Source: Suttonella indologenes (GTDB lineage: Bacteria > Pseudomonadota > Gammaproteobacteria > Cardiobacteriales > Cardiobacteriaceae). Taken from it: a stretch of 64,000 nucleotides of DNA. The notes under the pieces are model-generated. The model was given only the letters and a program-made list of their open reading frames with translations, was not told where the DNA came from and made no database searches. Position numbers and translations under genes: made by a program. The stretch covers positions 380,001 through 444,000 of the forward strand of contig NZ_UHIA01000004.1 in the NCBI RefSeq assembly GCF_900460215.1, in the 5' to 3' direction. This document shows positions 8,586 to 18,022 of this stretch, one piece after another; position 1 is the stretch's first letter, and every line of letters starts with the position of its first letter.

Positions 8586-11300
8586 TTAATGTGCCTCGTC
8601 CCAGTTGCTGCCGATGCCGATGTCCACAATCAGCGGCACGGAGAGGGCATGGGCGTTTTCCATATGGCGGCGGATAATGTCGCTGTACTGCGGCGCCGCT
8701 TCTTGCCGCACTTCAAAGACCAGTTCGTCATGCACTTGCATAATCAGGCGGCAGTCGGGATTGTCGCCGAGTTCGCGGTCAATCGCCAGCATGGCGAGTT
8801 TGATGATGTCGGCGGCGCTACCTTGCATAGGTGCGTTAATCGCAAGGCGTTCGGCGGCGTTGCGGCGCTGTTGGTTTTTGCTGTTGATGTCGGGAATGTA
8901 GAGGCGGCGACCGAGGAGGGTTTCGGCATAGCCTTGTTGGCGGGCGGCGCTGCGGGCATTGTCCATGTAGTCGCGGACTTTGGGATAACGGGCGAAATAG
9001 GTGTCGATATAGCCGGCGGCTTCTTGGCGGCTGATGCCGAGTTGCCGCGCGAGTCCGAAAGCGCTCATGCCGTAAATCAGTCCGAAGTTGATGGCTTTGG
9101 CATTGCGACGGTGTTCGCGGTCGATGTGTTCGGGGTCGCCGCCAAAGATTTCGGCGGCGGTGGCGGCGTGAATGTCTTTGCCTTCTTTAAAGGCTTGAAT
9201 CAGTCCTTCGTCGCCTGAGAGATGCGCCATGATGCGCAGTTCAATCTGCGAGTAGTCTGCCGCCAAGAGATAGTAGCCCGATTCGGCGATAAAGGCTTGG
9301 CGGATGCGCCGCCCTTCGGCGCTGCGCACGGGGATGTTCTGCAAATTGGGGTCGGAGGAGGAGAGTCGTCCTGTGCTGGTAACGGCTTGATGGTAGCTGG
9401 TGTGAATCCGTCCTGTGTGCGCCTGAATGAGTTCGGGCAGTTTGTCGGTGTAGGTGGATTTGAGTTTGGCGAGGCTGCGGTGCTCCAAGATGATTTTTGG
9501 TAATGCGGCATGATGTTCTTGGGCGAGGATTTCCAGCGTGCTTTCATTGGTGCTGGGCTGACCTTTGGGCGTTTTTTCCACGACGGGCAAGCCCAAGCGT
9601 TCAAAGAGAATTTCCTGTAATTGCTTGGGCGAGCCGAGGTTGAATTCGCTGCCTGCCAAATCGTAGGCACGGCTTTCTAAATCTTTGAGCTGTATCTCGA
9701 TTTCCGCGCTTTGCTGCACAAGCCGCTTGCTGTCGATTTTTACGCCGCGCGCTTCCATGCGGTATAAAACGGCGGACAGCGGCGCTTCAATTGTTTGATA
9801 TAGGGCGGCAAGCGAATCGTTTTGCGCCAATTGGCGAGAAAAATGTTCGTATAAACGCAGGGTAATGTCGGCATCTTCGCAGGCATAATGAGCGGCGCGT
9901 TCGATATCGATTTGGTCAAAAGTCAGCTGTTTTGCGCCTTTGCCGGCCAGCGTTTCAAAACTGGTGGTCTGATAATTCAGGTAATAATGCGCGAGGTCGT
10001 CCATATTATGCCGTGTGGCGGTGCTGTTATGGCAATAGCTCATCAGCATGGTATCGTCGATATTACCTGCCAATTCAATCCCTTCTTTGGCGAGAATATG
10101 GCGGTCGTATTTAATATGTTGTCCGATTTTGCCGACGGCGGGGTTTTCCAATAATGGCTTGAGCGCGGCAAGGCTTTCTTGATAGGGCAGGTTTTGCGTC
10201 AGTTGATGGCGCAGCGGCAAATAATAAGCTTCGCCTGCCTGATGCGCGAGGCTGATGCCGACCAATTGCGCCTGCATGTAATTCAAAGCGGTGGTTTCCG
10301 TGTCTAAGGCGAAGTGCGGAAGTCGGCTGAATTTGTCAATCAGCTTCTGTAAATCTGGCATATTATCAATAATTTGATAATTCTGCTCCGTCGCCTGCAT
10401 AGGACTGGGGGCAGGGGATTGCTCTTTTATCGGATTGAGGTATTTCTGCTTAATCGCATTCAAATCAAATTGATTGCAGAGCTGCTCAATTTTGGTCGGA
10501 TTGGGGCTGTACAAGGCAAGATCGGCAATGTCGGTGGCGATATTGACATCGCAATCAATTGTCGCCAAGCGATAAGACAGGCACAGTTGCTCAATTCCTT
10601 GGCGCAGATTGTCGCCGATTTTGCCGCCGATTTTGCTGGCATTGTGAATAATATTTTCCACGCTGCCGTATTCTTTCAGCCATTTGGCGGCGGTTTTCGG
10701 CCCGACCTTATCCACGCCGGGAATATTGTCCGCCGTATCGCCGACCAGCGCTAAAAAATCCACTACTTGATTGGCGTTCAGCGCATCGACTTTAAAACGC
10801 TGCGCGACATCGGCGGCGGTGGTCGCCTCGTTTTTCATCGTATCAATCAGGCTGATATCGGCATGGCTGAGCAATTGTGCCATATCCTTGTCGCCGGAAG
10901 AAATCAACACCTGATAATTCTGCGCCAAAGCGCGGGCGGCAAGCGTACCGATGACATCATCCGCCTCCACGCCGCTTTCCATAATCAGCGGAAAACCCAA
11001 AGCGCGGATCAATTCGTGCAAAGGCTCGATTTGCACCCGCAAATCATCGGGCATGGGCGGGCGGTTTGCCTTGTAAGCGGGGAACATCTCATGGCGGAAA
11101 GTCTTGCCCTTAGCATCGAAGACCACGGCAAAATACACCGGCTGATAATCCTCATAGAGCTTGGCAAGCATTTTAATCACGCCGTGCAAGGCGCCGGTCG
11201 GCTGTCCCTCGCGATTCGTTAAAGGCGGCAAACCGTGAAACGCGCGGAATAGATACGAAGAACCATCTACCAAAACAACCAAACGATTAGAATCCAACAT
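8586..11300 (-). CDS. polA: DNA polymerase I
   Basis: At 904 aa it has the full three-domain length. Residues 1-290 form the 5'-3' exonuclease (VDGSSYLFRAFHGLP, GVEADDVIGTLA, GDTADNIPGVDKVGPKTA). The proofreading domain is intact, with FALDTETTALN near residue 335 and IGQHIKYDRHIL. The polymerase domain has motif A (DYSQIELRIMAHLSGD), motif B (RRNAKAINFGLIYG) and motif C (QVHDELVFEV). It fills gaps in repair and removes Okazaki primers. It heads an operon with two small genes, and the upstream intergenic space holds a Correia-like element. Confidence 0.97.
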   Translation of the reverse strand: MLDSNRLVVLVDGSSYLFRAFHGLPPLTNREGQPTGALHGVIKMLAKLYEDYQPVYFAVVFDAKGKTFRHEMFPAYKANRPPMPDDLRVQIEPLHELIRALGFPLIMESGVEADDVIGTLAARALAQNYQVLISSGDKDMAQLLSHADISLIDTMKNEATTAADVAQRFKVDALNANQVVDFLALVGDTADNIPGVDKVGPKTAAKWLKEYGSVENIIHNASKIGGKIGDNLRQGIEQLCLSYRLATIDCDVNIATDIADLALYSPNPTKIEQLCNQFDLNAIKQKYLNPIKEQSPAPSPMQATEQNYQIIDNMPDLQKLIDKFSRLPHFALDTETTALNYMQAQLVGISLAHQAGEAYYLPLRHQLTQNLPYQESLAALKPLLENPAVGKIGQHIKYDRHILAKEGIELAGNIDDTMLMSYCHNSTATRHNMDDLAHYYLNYQTTSFETLAGKGAKQLTFDQIDIERAAHYACEDADITLRLYEHFSRQLAQNDSLAALYQTIEAPLSAVLYRMEARGVKIDSKRLVQQSAEIEIQLKDLESRAYDLAGSEFNLGSPKQLQEILFERLGLPVVEKTPKGQPSTNESTLEILAQEHHAALPKIILEHRSLAKLKSTYTDKLPELIQAHTGRIHTSYHQAVTSTGRLSSSDPNLQNIPVRSAEGRRIRQAFIAESGYYLLAADYSQIELRIMAHLSGDEGLIQAFKEGKDIHAATAAEIFGGDPEHIDREHRRNAKAINFGLIYGMSAFGLARQLGISRQEAAGYIDTYFARYPKVRDYMDNARSAARQQGYAETLLGRRLYIPDINSKNQQRRNAAERLAINAPMQGSAADIIKLAMLAIDRELGDNPDCRLIMQVHDELVFEVRQEAAPQYSDIIRRHMENAHALSVPLIVDIGIGSNWDEAH

Positions 11301-11358
11301 GCCCTGCTCCGAAAAAACAAGGCGCTACTTTAGCATAAAGCAGCGCCGTTACGGCAAC

Positions 11359-11467
11359 TATAGTCAAAGAATTGAAAAAGTATTACGGCGTTGGCTCGCC
11401 TTGCCGTACGCTCTTGTACTGTCTGCGGCTCGCCGCCTTGTACTACTTTTTCACTTCTCCGACTATA
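11359..11467 (-). mobile_element. Correia-like miniature element, copy 2
   Basis: This 109-bp copy lies in the opposite orientation to copy 1. On the plus strand it runs from TATAGTCAAAGAATTG to CTTCTCCGACTATA, with core ACGGCGTTGGCTCGCCTTGCCG and CTGTCTGCGGCTCGCCGCC. It lies in the 259-base space between polA and the glycosyltransferase gene. The rest of that space (11300-11358, 11468-11559) shows nothing further. Confidence 0.88.
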
Positions 11468-11559
11468 AGTCAGAAAGAATAAGATGGGTTAACTTAAATG
11501 AACATAGATTCTTATCAAATTTATCAAAATTTTGCATAAACAAGAGTATCAAACATTTT

Positions 11560-12345
11560 TTATTGTTTTTTAATAAATTTTCGTGGTGAAATTACTCTTT
11601 TGTGAATTTTTTTCCTAAAACAAGCACGTGATTTATTAATGAAATGAAGAAAATATTTTTTCAAAAATAAATTTAAATAAAAATTATTTATAGAAGACTT
11701 GTTATTAGTTAAATCACTTGAGAAATTTCCTAGTTTTGAACCTTGAAAAACTAATGCTTGCTTAGACCAATAGGTTTGAATACCAATATCTGCATAATGC
11801 TCTGTAATAAAAGCATCTGCAGGTAGGTGAATTCCTTTGTGTTCTTGTAGTTGCTCATCGATATATTCATAGCATTTTTTTGCTGCTATTGGGCTGATTA
11901 AATAAGCTCCTGCTAGTTTAGTACCTTTCATTTCTACAAGATCATAAAAAAAATACCATAACGGAATATCATCCGTGGTAAATTCTATATTAATATAAAA
12001 TGCTTCATTATCAGAAAAATAATTTAGTAAGTGCTGAGATTTAATAAGTAGATTTTTAGAAAAAATAGCATCATCTTCAATTACTAATCCTGCCTGACCG
12101 CTAGTTGCGATTTGTTTAAAAGCTGCGTAGTGTTTATAAAAACAGGATTTTGCGCCAATTGACTGCTGAAAATCATAGCGTACATAGGGGGATTGTGCAT
12201 TTTGACTATCCGTAAAAAAATCGACAGGAAAATCTGTTATCCAAATTAATTGATAATTATCTGTAAGTGCAGCGCATTGCTGTAAAATAGATTGTTTTCG
12301 AATATGATAAATCTCTCTATCTTCATGTATGCAATAAATATTCAT
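11560..12345 (-). CDS. Glycosyltransferase family 25 (LPS/LOS-type), 261 aa
   Basis: GT25 enzymes transfer sugars, often galactose, to lipooligosaccharide in the cytoplasm. Family features are an N-terminal strand (MNIYCIHEDRE) followed by a basic helix, IGAKSCFYKHYAAFKQI (the family's conserved cut near S/G-x-x-SH), the metal/donor site LVIEDDAIF near residue 90, and LAGAYLISPIAAKKCYEYI. The C-terminal 50 residues are Lys/Phe-rich and unlike the core. Base composition is clearly more AT-rich than polA and aspS on either side, so recent acquisition is likely. It stands alone, not in a visible surface-sugar cluster, so its acceptor is unknown. Confidence 0.8.
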   Translation of the reverse strand: MNIYCIHEDREIYHIRKQSILQQCAALTDNYQLIWITDFPVDFFTDSQNAQSPYVRYDFQQSIGAKSCFYKHYAAFKQIATSGQAGLVIEDDAIFSKNLLIKSQHLLNYFSDNEAFYINIEFTTDDIPLWYFFYDLVEMKGTKLAGAYLISPIAAKKCYEYIDEQLQEHKGIHLPADAFITEHYADIGIQTYWSKQALVFQGSKLGNFSSDLTNNKSSINNFYLNLFLKKYFLHFINKSRACFRKKIHKRVISPRKFIKKQ

Positions 12346-12373
12346 TAATTATACTATAGTTTTTTTATAATAT

Positions 12374-12404
12374 TAAAAAAGCGCTTCAAAAAGAAGCGCT
12401 TTTG
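12374..12404 (-). terminator. Intrinsic terminator of aspS
   Basis: Read on the minus strand, AAAAGCGCTTC and GAAGCGCTTTT pair across a five-base T loop and are followed by a T-rich run, directly after the aspS stop codon. The glycosyltransferase gene therefore needs its own promoter, and the AT-rich 12346-12373 region (TATAGTATAAT on the minus strand) could provide one. Confidence 0.88.
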
Positions 12405-12408
12405 AGGT

Positions 12409-14214
12409 TTAGGATTGCATTGTCGGTTTTTCGCGTTTGCGGATATGCAGTTCTTTTAATTGCGCATCGCCGGCTTCGGAAGGGGCTTCGGTCAGCGGAC
12501 ACCAAGCGGTTTGCGTTTTCGGGAATGCCATTACGTCGCGGATAGATTTTGCACCGGTCATGAGCATAATCAAGCGGTCAAGCCCGAATGCCAGTCCGCC
12601 GTGCGGCGGTGCGCCGTATTTCAGGGCATTGAGGAGGAAGCCGAATTTTTCTTGGGCTTCTTCTTTATCGATGCCGAGGCTTTTCAATACGCGTTCTTGA
12701 ACATCGGCGCGGTGGATACGGATAGAGCCGCCGCCTAATTCTGTGCCGTTTAAGACCATGTCGTAGGCGCGCGAGAGTACGCCGCCCGGGTTGTTGTCGA
12801 GTTCGGACAAATCGTCGGTTTTGGGTGCGGTGAATGGGTGATGCACGGAATACCAGCGTCCGTCTTTTTCATCGAATTCAAACATCGGGAAGTCCACTAC
12901 CCATAGCGGTGCCCATTCGCAGGTAAGCATGTCTAAATCTTTGCCGATTTGAATGCGCAAAGCGCCCATGGCGTCATTGACGATGCCGGTTTTATCCGCG
13001 CCGAAGAAGACTAAATCGCCGTTTTGTGCGCCGACTCTTTGTAGGATTTCAAAGGCGATTTCACCTTCTTTGCCGCCTTCTTTGGTCAGGAATTTGACGA
13101 TGGGGCTTTGCAGTCCTTCTACATTGCTGAGGTCGTTGACTTTGATGTATGCCAAGCCTTTAGCGCCGTAGCGTCCGACAAAGGCGGTGTAGTCGTCAAT
13201 GGCTTTGCGTGTGAGTTCTGCACCTTTGGGAATTTTCAAGGCGACAACGCGTCCGTTGCCTTGTTTGGCAACGCCGGCAAAGACTTTGAATTGGCTGTCT
13301 TTAACCAAATCGTCAATGTCCACCAGTTCTAAGGGGATACGCATATCGGGTTTGTCGGAGGCGAAGCGGCGCATGGCTTCGGCATAGGTCATGCGCGGGA
13401 AGGGGTTTTGCAGTTCGACGCCCAGATGTTCTTGGAAGATTTGGCGAATCATGTTTTCCATCAGCTGCATGATGTCTTCTTCGTTTAGGAAGGAGGTTTC
13501 GATATCCAACTGGGTAAATTCCGGCTGGCGGTCGGCGCGCAGGTCTTCGTCGCGGAAGCAGCGCACGATTTGGTAGTAGCGGTCAAAACCGCTCATCATC
13601 AGCATTTGTTTGAAGAGTTGCGGCGATTGCGGCAGGGCGAAGAATTTGCCCGGGTGGGTGCGCGAGGGTACGAGGTAGTCGCGTGCGCCTTCGGGGGTGG
13701 CTTTGGTCAGCATCGGGGTTTCAATGTCTAAAAAGCCTTTGTCGTCTAAATAGCGGCGCAGAGAGGAGGCGACTTTGCTGCGCAGAATGAGGTTTTTTTG
13801 CATTTGCGGACGGCGTAAATCAATGGTGCGGTTTTTCAGGCGCACTTCTTCCGAAATTTCGCTCATGTCGTCTAATTGGAAAGGCGGGGTGGGTGATTCG
13901 GAGAGTACGTCCAGCACTTTGCCGAGAATTTCGATTTTGCCGCTGGGCATGTCGGGGTTTTCCGTGCCTGCCGGACGCAGACGCACGCGGCCTTCAATCG
14001 ATAAGCAGAATTCGTTGCGCACTTGCTCGGCTTTGGCGAAGGCTTCTTCGGTGTCGGGGTCGATGACGATTTGCACCAGTCCGCTGCGATCGCGCAGGTC
14101 GATGAAAATCACGCCGCCATGATCGCGGCGGCGGTGTACCCAGCCCGCAACGCGGACGGTTTGCCCGTCAAGGGCTTCAGTGACTTCACTGGCATATTGG
14201 CTTCTAAAACTCAT
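12409..14214 (-). CDS. aspS: Aspartyl-tRNA synthetase
   Basis: This 601-aa protein is a bacterial-type class II synthetase. It has the N-terminal OB-fold anticodon-binding domain (VRVAGWVHRRRDHGGVIFIDLRDRSG), motif 2 (FRDEDLRADRQPEFTQLDIE near residue 220), the GAD insertion domain (about 290-430) and motif 3 (GLAFGLDRLIMLM near 545). It charges tRNA-Asp. Length and motifs are complete. It is followed by its own terminator and preceded by miaA 66 bases upstream, so it may be co-transcribed with miaA. Confidence 0.97.
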   Translation of the reverse strand: MSFRSQYASEVTEALDGQTVRVAGWVHRRRDHGGVIFIDLRDRSGLVQIVIDPDTEEAFAKAEQVRNEFCLSIEGRVRLRPAGTENPDMPSGKIEILGKVLDVLSESPTPPFQLDDMSEISEEVRLKNRTIDLRRPQMQKNLILRSKVASSLRRYLDDKGFLDIETPMLTKATPEGARDYLVPSRTHPGKFFALPQSPQLFKQMLMMSGFDRYYQIVRCFRDEDLRADRQPEFTQLDIETSFLNEEDIMQLMENMIRQIFQEHLGVELQNPFPRMTYAEAMRRFASDKPDMRIPLELVDIDDLVKDSQFKVFAGVAKQGNGRVVALKIPKGAELTRKAIDDYTAFVGRYGAKGLAYIKVNDLSNVEGLQSPIVKFLTKEGGKEGEIAFEILQRVGAQNGDLVFFGADKTGIVNDAMGALRIQIGKDLDMLTCEWAPLWVVDFPMFEFDEKDGRWYSVHHPFTAPKTDDLSELDNNPGGVLSRAYDMVLNGTELGGGSIRIHRADVQERVLKSLGIDKEEAQEKFGFLLNALKYGAPPHGGLAFGLDRLIMLMTGAKSIRDVMAFPKTQTAWCPLTEAPSEAGDAQLKELHIRKREKPTMQS

Positions 14215-14280
14215 GGTACTTCCTAAATTTTGGACAAAGTCTTGTAAAAAACGGCTTATTGTAGCACTGAATACCTGCCT

Positions 14281-15234
14281 TTACTGGCTTAAAAATGCCT
14301 CGACTTGCTTTAACAGCGCCGCTGTGCAACCGCTTTGCAGGGGATTGTGGATTTGCAGGGGGATAGCGGCTTGCAGGCGGTTGTTCATCCACGTGATTTG
14401 CCGCTTGGCTAATTGGCGTGTGGCGATAATGGCGGCTTCCAAGGCTTGCGCTTGGCTGCATTCGCCCGCCAAATGTGCCCAGAATTGGCGGTAGCCGACG
14501 CTGCGCATGGAGACGCTTTCTGATGTTAATTGCGGTCGAGCGCGCAGGGCGGCGACTTCTTCGATGAATCCCTGCGCCAGCATGTCTTGCAAACGCAGGG
14601 CGATGCGTTCGTGCAATAGGCTGCGTTCGCAATTAAAGCCGATGGCGAGGGTTTGCCAAGCGGGGGCTAATTTTTCTTGGGCGGCAAATAATTGCTGCGG
14701 CGTTTGTCCGGTAAGCAGCATTAATTCGCTAAAACGTATCAGGCGTTGGCGGTCATTAGGCGAGATTTGTGCGGCGGTAATCGGGTCGCGTTGTTCTAAG
14801 TCGGCATATAAGGTTTTGCCGTTGTCGGCGGCAAATTGCGCTTCGATGGCGGCACGGCTGTCGGCGGTAGAGGCGGGTAAATCCGCCAATCCTTCAAAGA
14901 GTGCCAGAAAATACAGCATCGTACCACCGACTAAGACGGGGATTTTGCCCTGCTGATGGGCAAGCGCGATTTGTGTTTGGGCATCGCGGCAGAATTGTGC
15001 GGCGGAATAGACCTCTTCCGGCTCGAGAATGTCGATTAAGGCATGGGGATAGCGTGCCAAGGTCGCGGCATCGGGCTTTGCCGTGCCGATGTTCATGCCG
15101 CGATAAATTTGCGCGGCATCTACGCTAATCAAATGTACGGGGAAATGTTCTGCCAAAGCAAAGGCAAAGGCGGTTTTGCCGACGGCGGTAGGCCCGAGCA
15201 GGCAGATTAATGGTAATGGAGCGGTGTCTTGCAT
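14281..15234 (-). CDS. miaA: tRNA dimethylallyltransferase
   Basis: MiaA adds the isopentenyl group to A37 of tRNAs that read UNN codons. The start is set at MQDTAPLPLICLLGPTAVGKT, where similarity begins; the longer frame reads back through the dcuC terminator and is not coding. Visible features are the P-loop GPTAVGKT, the SVDAAQIYRGMNIGTAKP segment, VGGTMLYFLALFEGL and RQLAKRQITWMNN. At 317 aa it has normal length. It stands alone, not next to hfq as in Escherichia. Confidence 0.95.
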   Translation of the reverse strand: MQDTAPLPLICLLGPTAVGKTAFAFALAEHFPVHLISVDAAQIYRGMNIGTAKPDAATLARYPHALIDILEPEEVYSAAQFCRDAQTQIALAHQQGKIPVLVGGTMLYFLALFEGLADLPASTADSRAAIEAQFAADNGKTLYADLEQRDPITAAQISPNDRQRLIRFSELMLLTGQTPQQLFAAQEKLAPAWQTLAIGFNCERSLLHERIALRLQDMLAQGFIEEVAALRARPQLTSESVSMRSVGYRQFWAHLAGECSQAQALEAAIIATRQLAKRQITWMNNRLQAAIPLQIHNPLQSGCTAALLKQVEAFLSQ

Positions 15235-15246
15235 GGTGTATATCGT

Positions 15247-15278
15247 AAAAAAAACAGCACCGGAAAAGCCGGTGCTGC
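15247..15278 (-). terminator. Intrinsic terminator of dcuC
   Basis: Read on the minus strand, CAGCACCGG and CCGGTGCTG form a perfect nine-base stem with a CTTTT-type loop, followed by eight T residues. It lies nine bases after the dcuC stop and before miaA, and so separates the two genes. Confidence 0.9.
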
Positions 15279-15286
15279 ATGAATTA

Positions 15287-16675
15287 TCACACTTCCATCG
15301 GAATAAACAAAATGGAATAGAGGATAATGACCAAAACTCCCGCCAACAAAGGCACGCTGGTGCGCTTAAGCAATAACAAAGGCGAGATTTTTGCCGCACC
15401 AGAGACCGCCACAATCACGCCCGAGACAGGAGAAAGGGAACGTCCCGTATTGGATACCTGCATCATAGGGGCAATCAGATAAGCGGGGTTGATGCCCAAT
15501 TGCGCGGCTAATTGCGGTGCCAATTCCACAAAGGCAAAGAAGGCGGCATTGCCCGAACCGGCAGCAACGCTGACTAATAAGGTAATAATCACAAGAGCAA
15601 TCATCATCACTAATCCCGCCGCGCCGAATCCGCCGACCAAATCGATGAGCGCTTTGGTAAAGCCGATAACGCTGAGGCTGTGGGCAAAAATACCGGCGGC
15701 GACTAAGAGCACGACGACACCGGAAAATGCTTCGCTCATGCCTTGATAGCAAACTTCCAATCCCTCGAAGGTTTTTTTCGTATCAAAACTGCGGATAAAT
15801 TCGATAAGGGCGGTGAGAATAATTGTCAGCACCACAATCGCGCCTAAAGACATTTCGGGCAGGGTATAGTCGCCGATGCTTAATTTGCCGTTAAAAAACA
15901 GAATTAAGATAATCGGCATAAAGGGCAGAATGAAATAAAACGTAGGGGCTTGCCTTTCTTCGATACCTGACTGTGCCGCCTGCATTGCCATATTGTCGCT
16001 ATTGCCCAATAGTCCTTCTTTGCGGTCGCAATAACGTTGCCAGAAGAAATGCACAATCGCTACCACGATAATGGTGATAATCGACATCGGCAAAATGGTT
16101 TTAAATGAAAAAGCGATTAAATCGGCATTGGCTTTTTCCGCCGCCAAGACCACATCGGCGGAAGTGGGCGATAAATTAACGACGGTTGTGGTGCCGCAAA
16201 TCGCAGCGGCGGAAGGCACGCTGATGCCCATGCGCACCATAATCGGAAATAAGGTTGCCATTAAAAAGACGCCTAAGGCGGTGGCGGAATTGATGGCAAA
16301 AGACATGAAAGAACCTAAGATAAAACCGCCGACCAATAAGAGATAAGGCGATTTGATATGCTTTAAGGGCTTGGATAAGACGCGAATGACCACGCCGTTT
16401 GCCCCCACATGGCTCATATAGGCGGAAAAACCGATGAGCACCATGATTATCAGCCCCAAGCCACCGCCGCGACTGGAAAATAAATTGTAAATATAGGTGC
16501 TGATGTCATGAAAGAAAATGCCTGTGGCTTTATCAATTGGCGCTTTGCCGCTGAAAGCGCCGATAATCAATAAGGCGATGCCGGCGGTAAATAATACGCC
16601 TTTGGCATTGTAGCCCTTGATAATCGTATAACCGACAATAAAGATGGCAATTGCGCCTAATAGAATGGGAAACAT
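15287..16675 (-). CDS. dcuC: C4-dicarboxylate transporter, DcuC family
   Basis: The protein has 462 aa and about 12 hydrophobic segments (for example residues 2-20, 26-42, 75-90). The conserved blocks include GANGVVIRVLSKPL, the hairpin-like SAAAICGTTTVVNLSPTSADVVLAAEKA and, near the C-terminus, SVAAGSGNAAFFAFVELAP and QVSNTGRSLSPVSGVIVAVSG. DcuC carriers export succinate or exchange it for fumarate/malate at the inner membrane under anaerobic growth, which suits a fermentative host-associated bacterium. A good ribosome-binding site (TAGGAGA) precedes the ATG. It lies just downstream of pepT on the same strand with a 14-base gap. Confidence 0.9.
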   Translation of the reverse strand: MFPILLGAIAIFIVGYTIIKGYNAKGVLFTAGIALLIIGAFSGKAPIDKATGIFFHDISTYIYNLFSSRGGGLGLIIMVLIGFSAYMSHVGANGVVIRVLSKPLKHIKSPYLLLVGGFILGSFMSFAINSATALGVFLMATLFPIMVRMGISVPSAAAICGTTTVVNLSPTSADVVLAAEKANADLIAFSFKTILPMSIITIIVVAIVHFFWQRYCDRKEGLLGNSDNMAMQAAQSGIEERQAPTFYFILPFMPIILILFFNGKLSIGDYTLPEMSLGAIVVLTIILTALIEFIRSFDTKKTFEGLEVCYQGMSEAFSGVVVLLVAAGIFAHSLSVIGFTKALIDLVGGFGAAGLVMMIALVIITLLVSVAAGSGNAAFFAFVELAPQLAAQLGINPAYLIAPMMQVSNTGRSLSPVSGVIVAVSGAAKISPLLLLKRTSVPLLAGVLVIILYSILFIPMEV

Positions 16676-16689
16676 GGTTTTCTCCTAAT

Positions 16690-17931
16690 TTATTGATGGG
16701 CAAAACGCTGAATGATATTGAGCACAACATTCAAAGACAGATTCATCACGTCAATCGAAACGTATTCAAAGCGACCGTGAAAATTCGCACCGCCGGTAAA
16801 TAAATTCGGCGTCGGCAAACCTTTGAAAGACAGTTGTGCGCCGTCTGTGCCGCCGCGAATCGGTTCGCATAGCGGCGTGATGCCCAAATCCTTCATGGCG
16901 GCTTCGGCAATCTCAATCAATTTTGGGTGTTGAGAGACTTTTTCATGCATATTTTGGTATTGGTCGCTGATGCTGAGGCTGGCGAAGTCCTCGCCGTATT
17001 TTTGCTGCAAAGCGGCGAAGGTATGATGAAAAGCCGCTTTCTTCTCCTGCATGCCTTCTGCGCTGAAATCGCGCAATAAATAGTGCAGATGCGCGGCTTC
17101 CAAAGTGCCGGAAATATCGTGCAGGAAAATAAAGCCTTCGCGGCCGCTGCTGTTTTCGGGTCTTAAATGTGGCGGCAAAGCCTGATGAAATTCCACCGCA
17201 CGCTCAAAGCCGTTAATCATTTTGTCTTTTGCCGAACCGGGGTGGATATTCAAGCCGTGAAAGGTCAGTGCCACTTTTGCCGCATTGAAATTCTCATATT
17301 GCAATTCGCCTAAGCTGCTGCCGTCCAAAGTGTAGGCGATATCCGCACCGAAGGCTTGCACATCAAAATGATGCGGCCCACGTCCGATTTCTTCGTCGGG
17401 CGTAAAGCCGATGCGGATTTTGCCATGTTCGATTTCAGGATGGGCGAGCAAATATTTCATTGCGCAGAGAATAATCGCAATGCCTGCCTTATCGTCCGCG
17501 CCTAATAACGTGCTGCCGTCTGCGGTCATCAGGCGGTGTCCGATTAAAGCCTGCAAAGCAGGATAATCGCGTGGCGACAAATATTCGCCGCTGCCGGCAA
17601 GCAAAATATCGTCGCCGTCATAATTGTGAATGATTTGAGGCTTGACCGCTTCGCCGCTGTAATCCGGCGAAGTATCCACATGCGCCAGCAACCCTAAAAC
17701 GGGAATCGCTTTGTCGGTATTCGCCGGCAGAGTGGCAAATAAATAGCCTTTATCGTCAAGGCTAATCTCGCTTAGTCCCATGGCTTGCATTTCTTGTTCC
17801 AGCAATTTGAGCAAATCCCATTGGCAGGCGGTACTTGGCGTCGTGTCGCTGTGCGGGTCGGAAATCGTATTGATGCGCACATAGCGATCAAGGTGTTGTG
17901 TTAATTCCTGTGTCATTTCTGTGTGAATCAT
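16690..17931 (-). CDS. pepT: Peptidase T (tripeptide aminopeptidase)
   Basis: This M20-family dizinc aminopeptidase has 413 aa, the usual length. Metal-site motifs are LGLLAHVDTSPD (near residue 83), LLGADDKAGIAIIL (about 145), FTPDEEIGRG (near 180, with the catalytic Glu) and IRGGTDGAQLSFKGLPTPNLF near the end. It removes the N-terminal residue from tripeptides in the cytoplasm. An alternative start five codons in (MTQELTQHL) is possible. Together with dcuC it fits a lifestyle using peptides and fermentation. Confidence 0.95.
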   Translation of the reverse strand: MIHTEMTQELTQHLDRYVRINTISDPHSDTTPSTACQWDLLKLLEQEMQAMGLSEISLDDKGYLFATLPANTDKAIPVLGLLAHVDTSPDYSGEAVKPQIIHNYDGDDILLAGSGEYLSPRDYPALQALIGHRLMTADGSTLLGADDKAGIAIILCAMKYLLAHPEIEHGKIRIGFTPDEEIGRGPHHFDVQAFGADIAYTLDGSSLGELQYENFNAAKVALTFHGLNIHPGSAKDKMINGFERAVEFHQALPPHLRPENSSGREGFIFLHDISGTLEAAHLHYLLRDFSAEGMQEKKAAFHHTFAALQQKYGEDFASLSISDQYQNMHEKVSQHPKLIEIAEAAMKDLGITPLCEPIRGGTDGAQLSFKGLPTPNLFTGGANFHGRFEYVSIDVMNLSLNVVLNIIQRFAHQ

Positions 17932-18022
17932 ATGCAGGCTCCTTGCTTTTATGAGGATATTGTCATCTTAGCAATGATAAAAGAATATGACAATTTCTCT
18001 TATGGCTTCAGGCGATAGATAG

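Noticed and set aside
8460..9218. 252-codon plus-strand frame opposite polA, and similar long frames opposite bamD, xthA and aspS
   Set aside because: They mirror the codon bias of high-GC genes on the other strand; no start signal or domain is seen, and the polA, bamD, xthA and aspS motifs are decisive.
11299..11589. 96-codon plus-strand frame between polA and the GT25 gene
   Set aside because: Its first third reads through the Correia-like element (same peptide as in other copies, RIEKVLRRWLALP) and the rest is AT-rich non-coding sequence.
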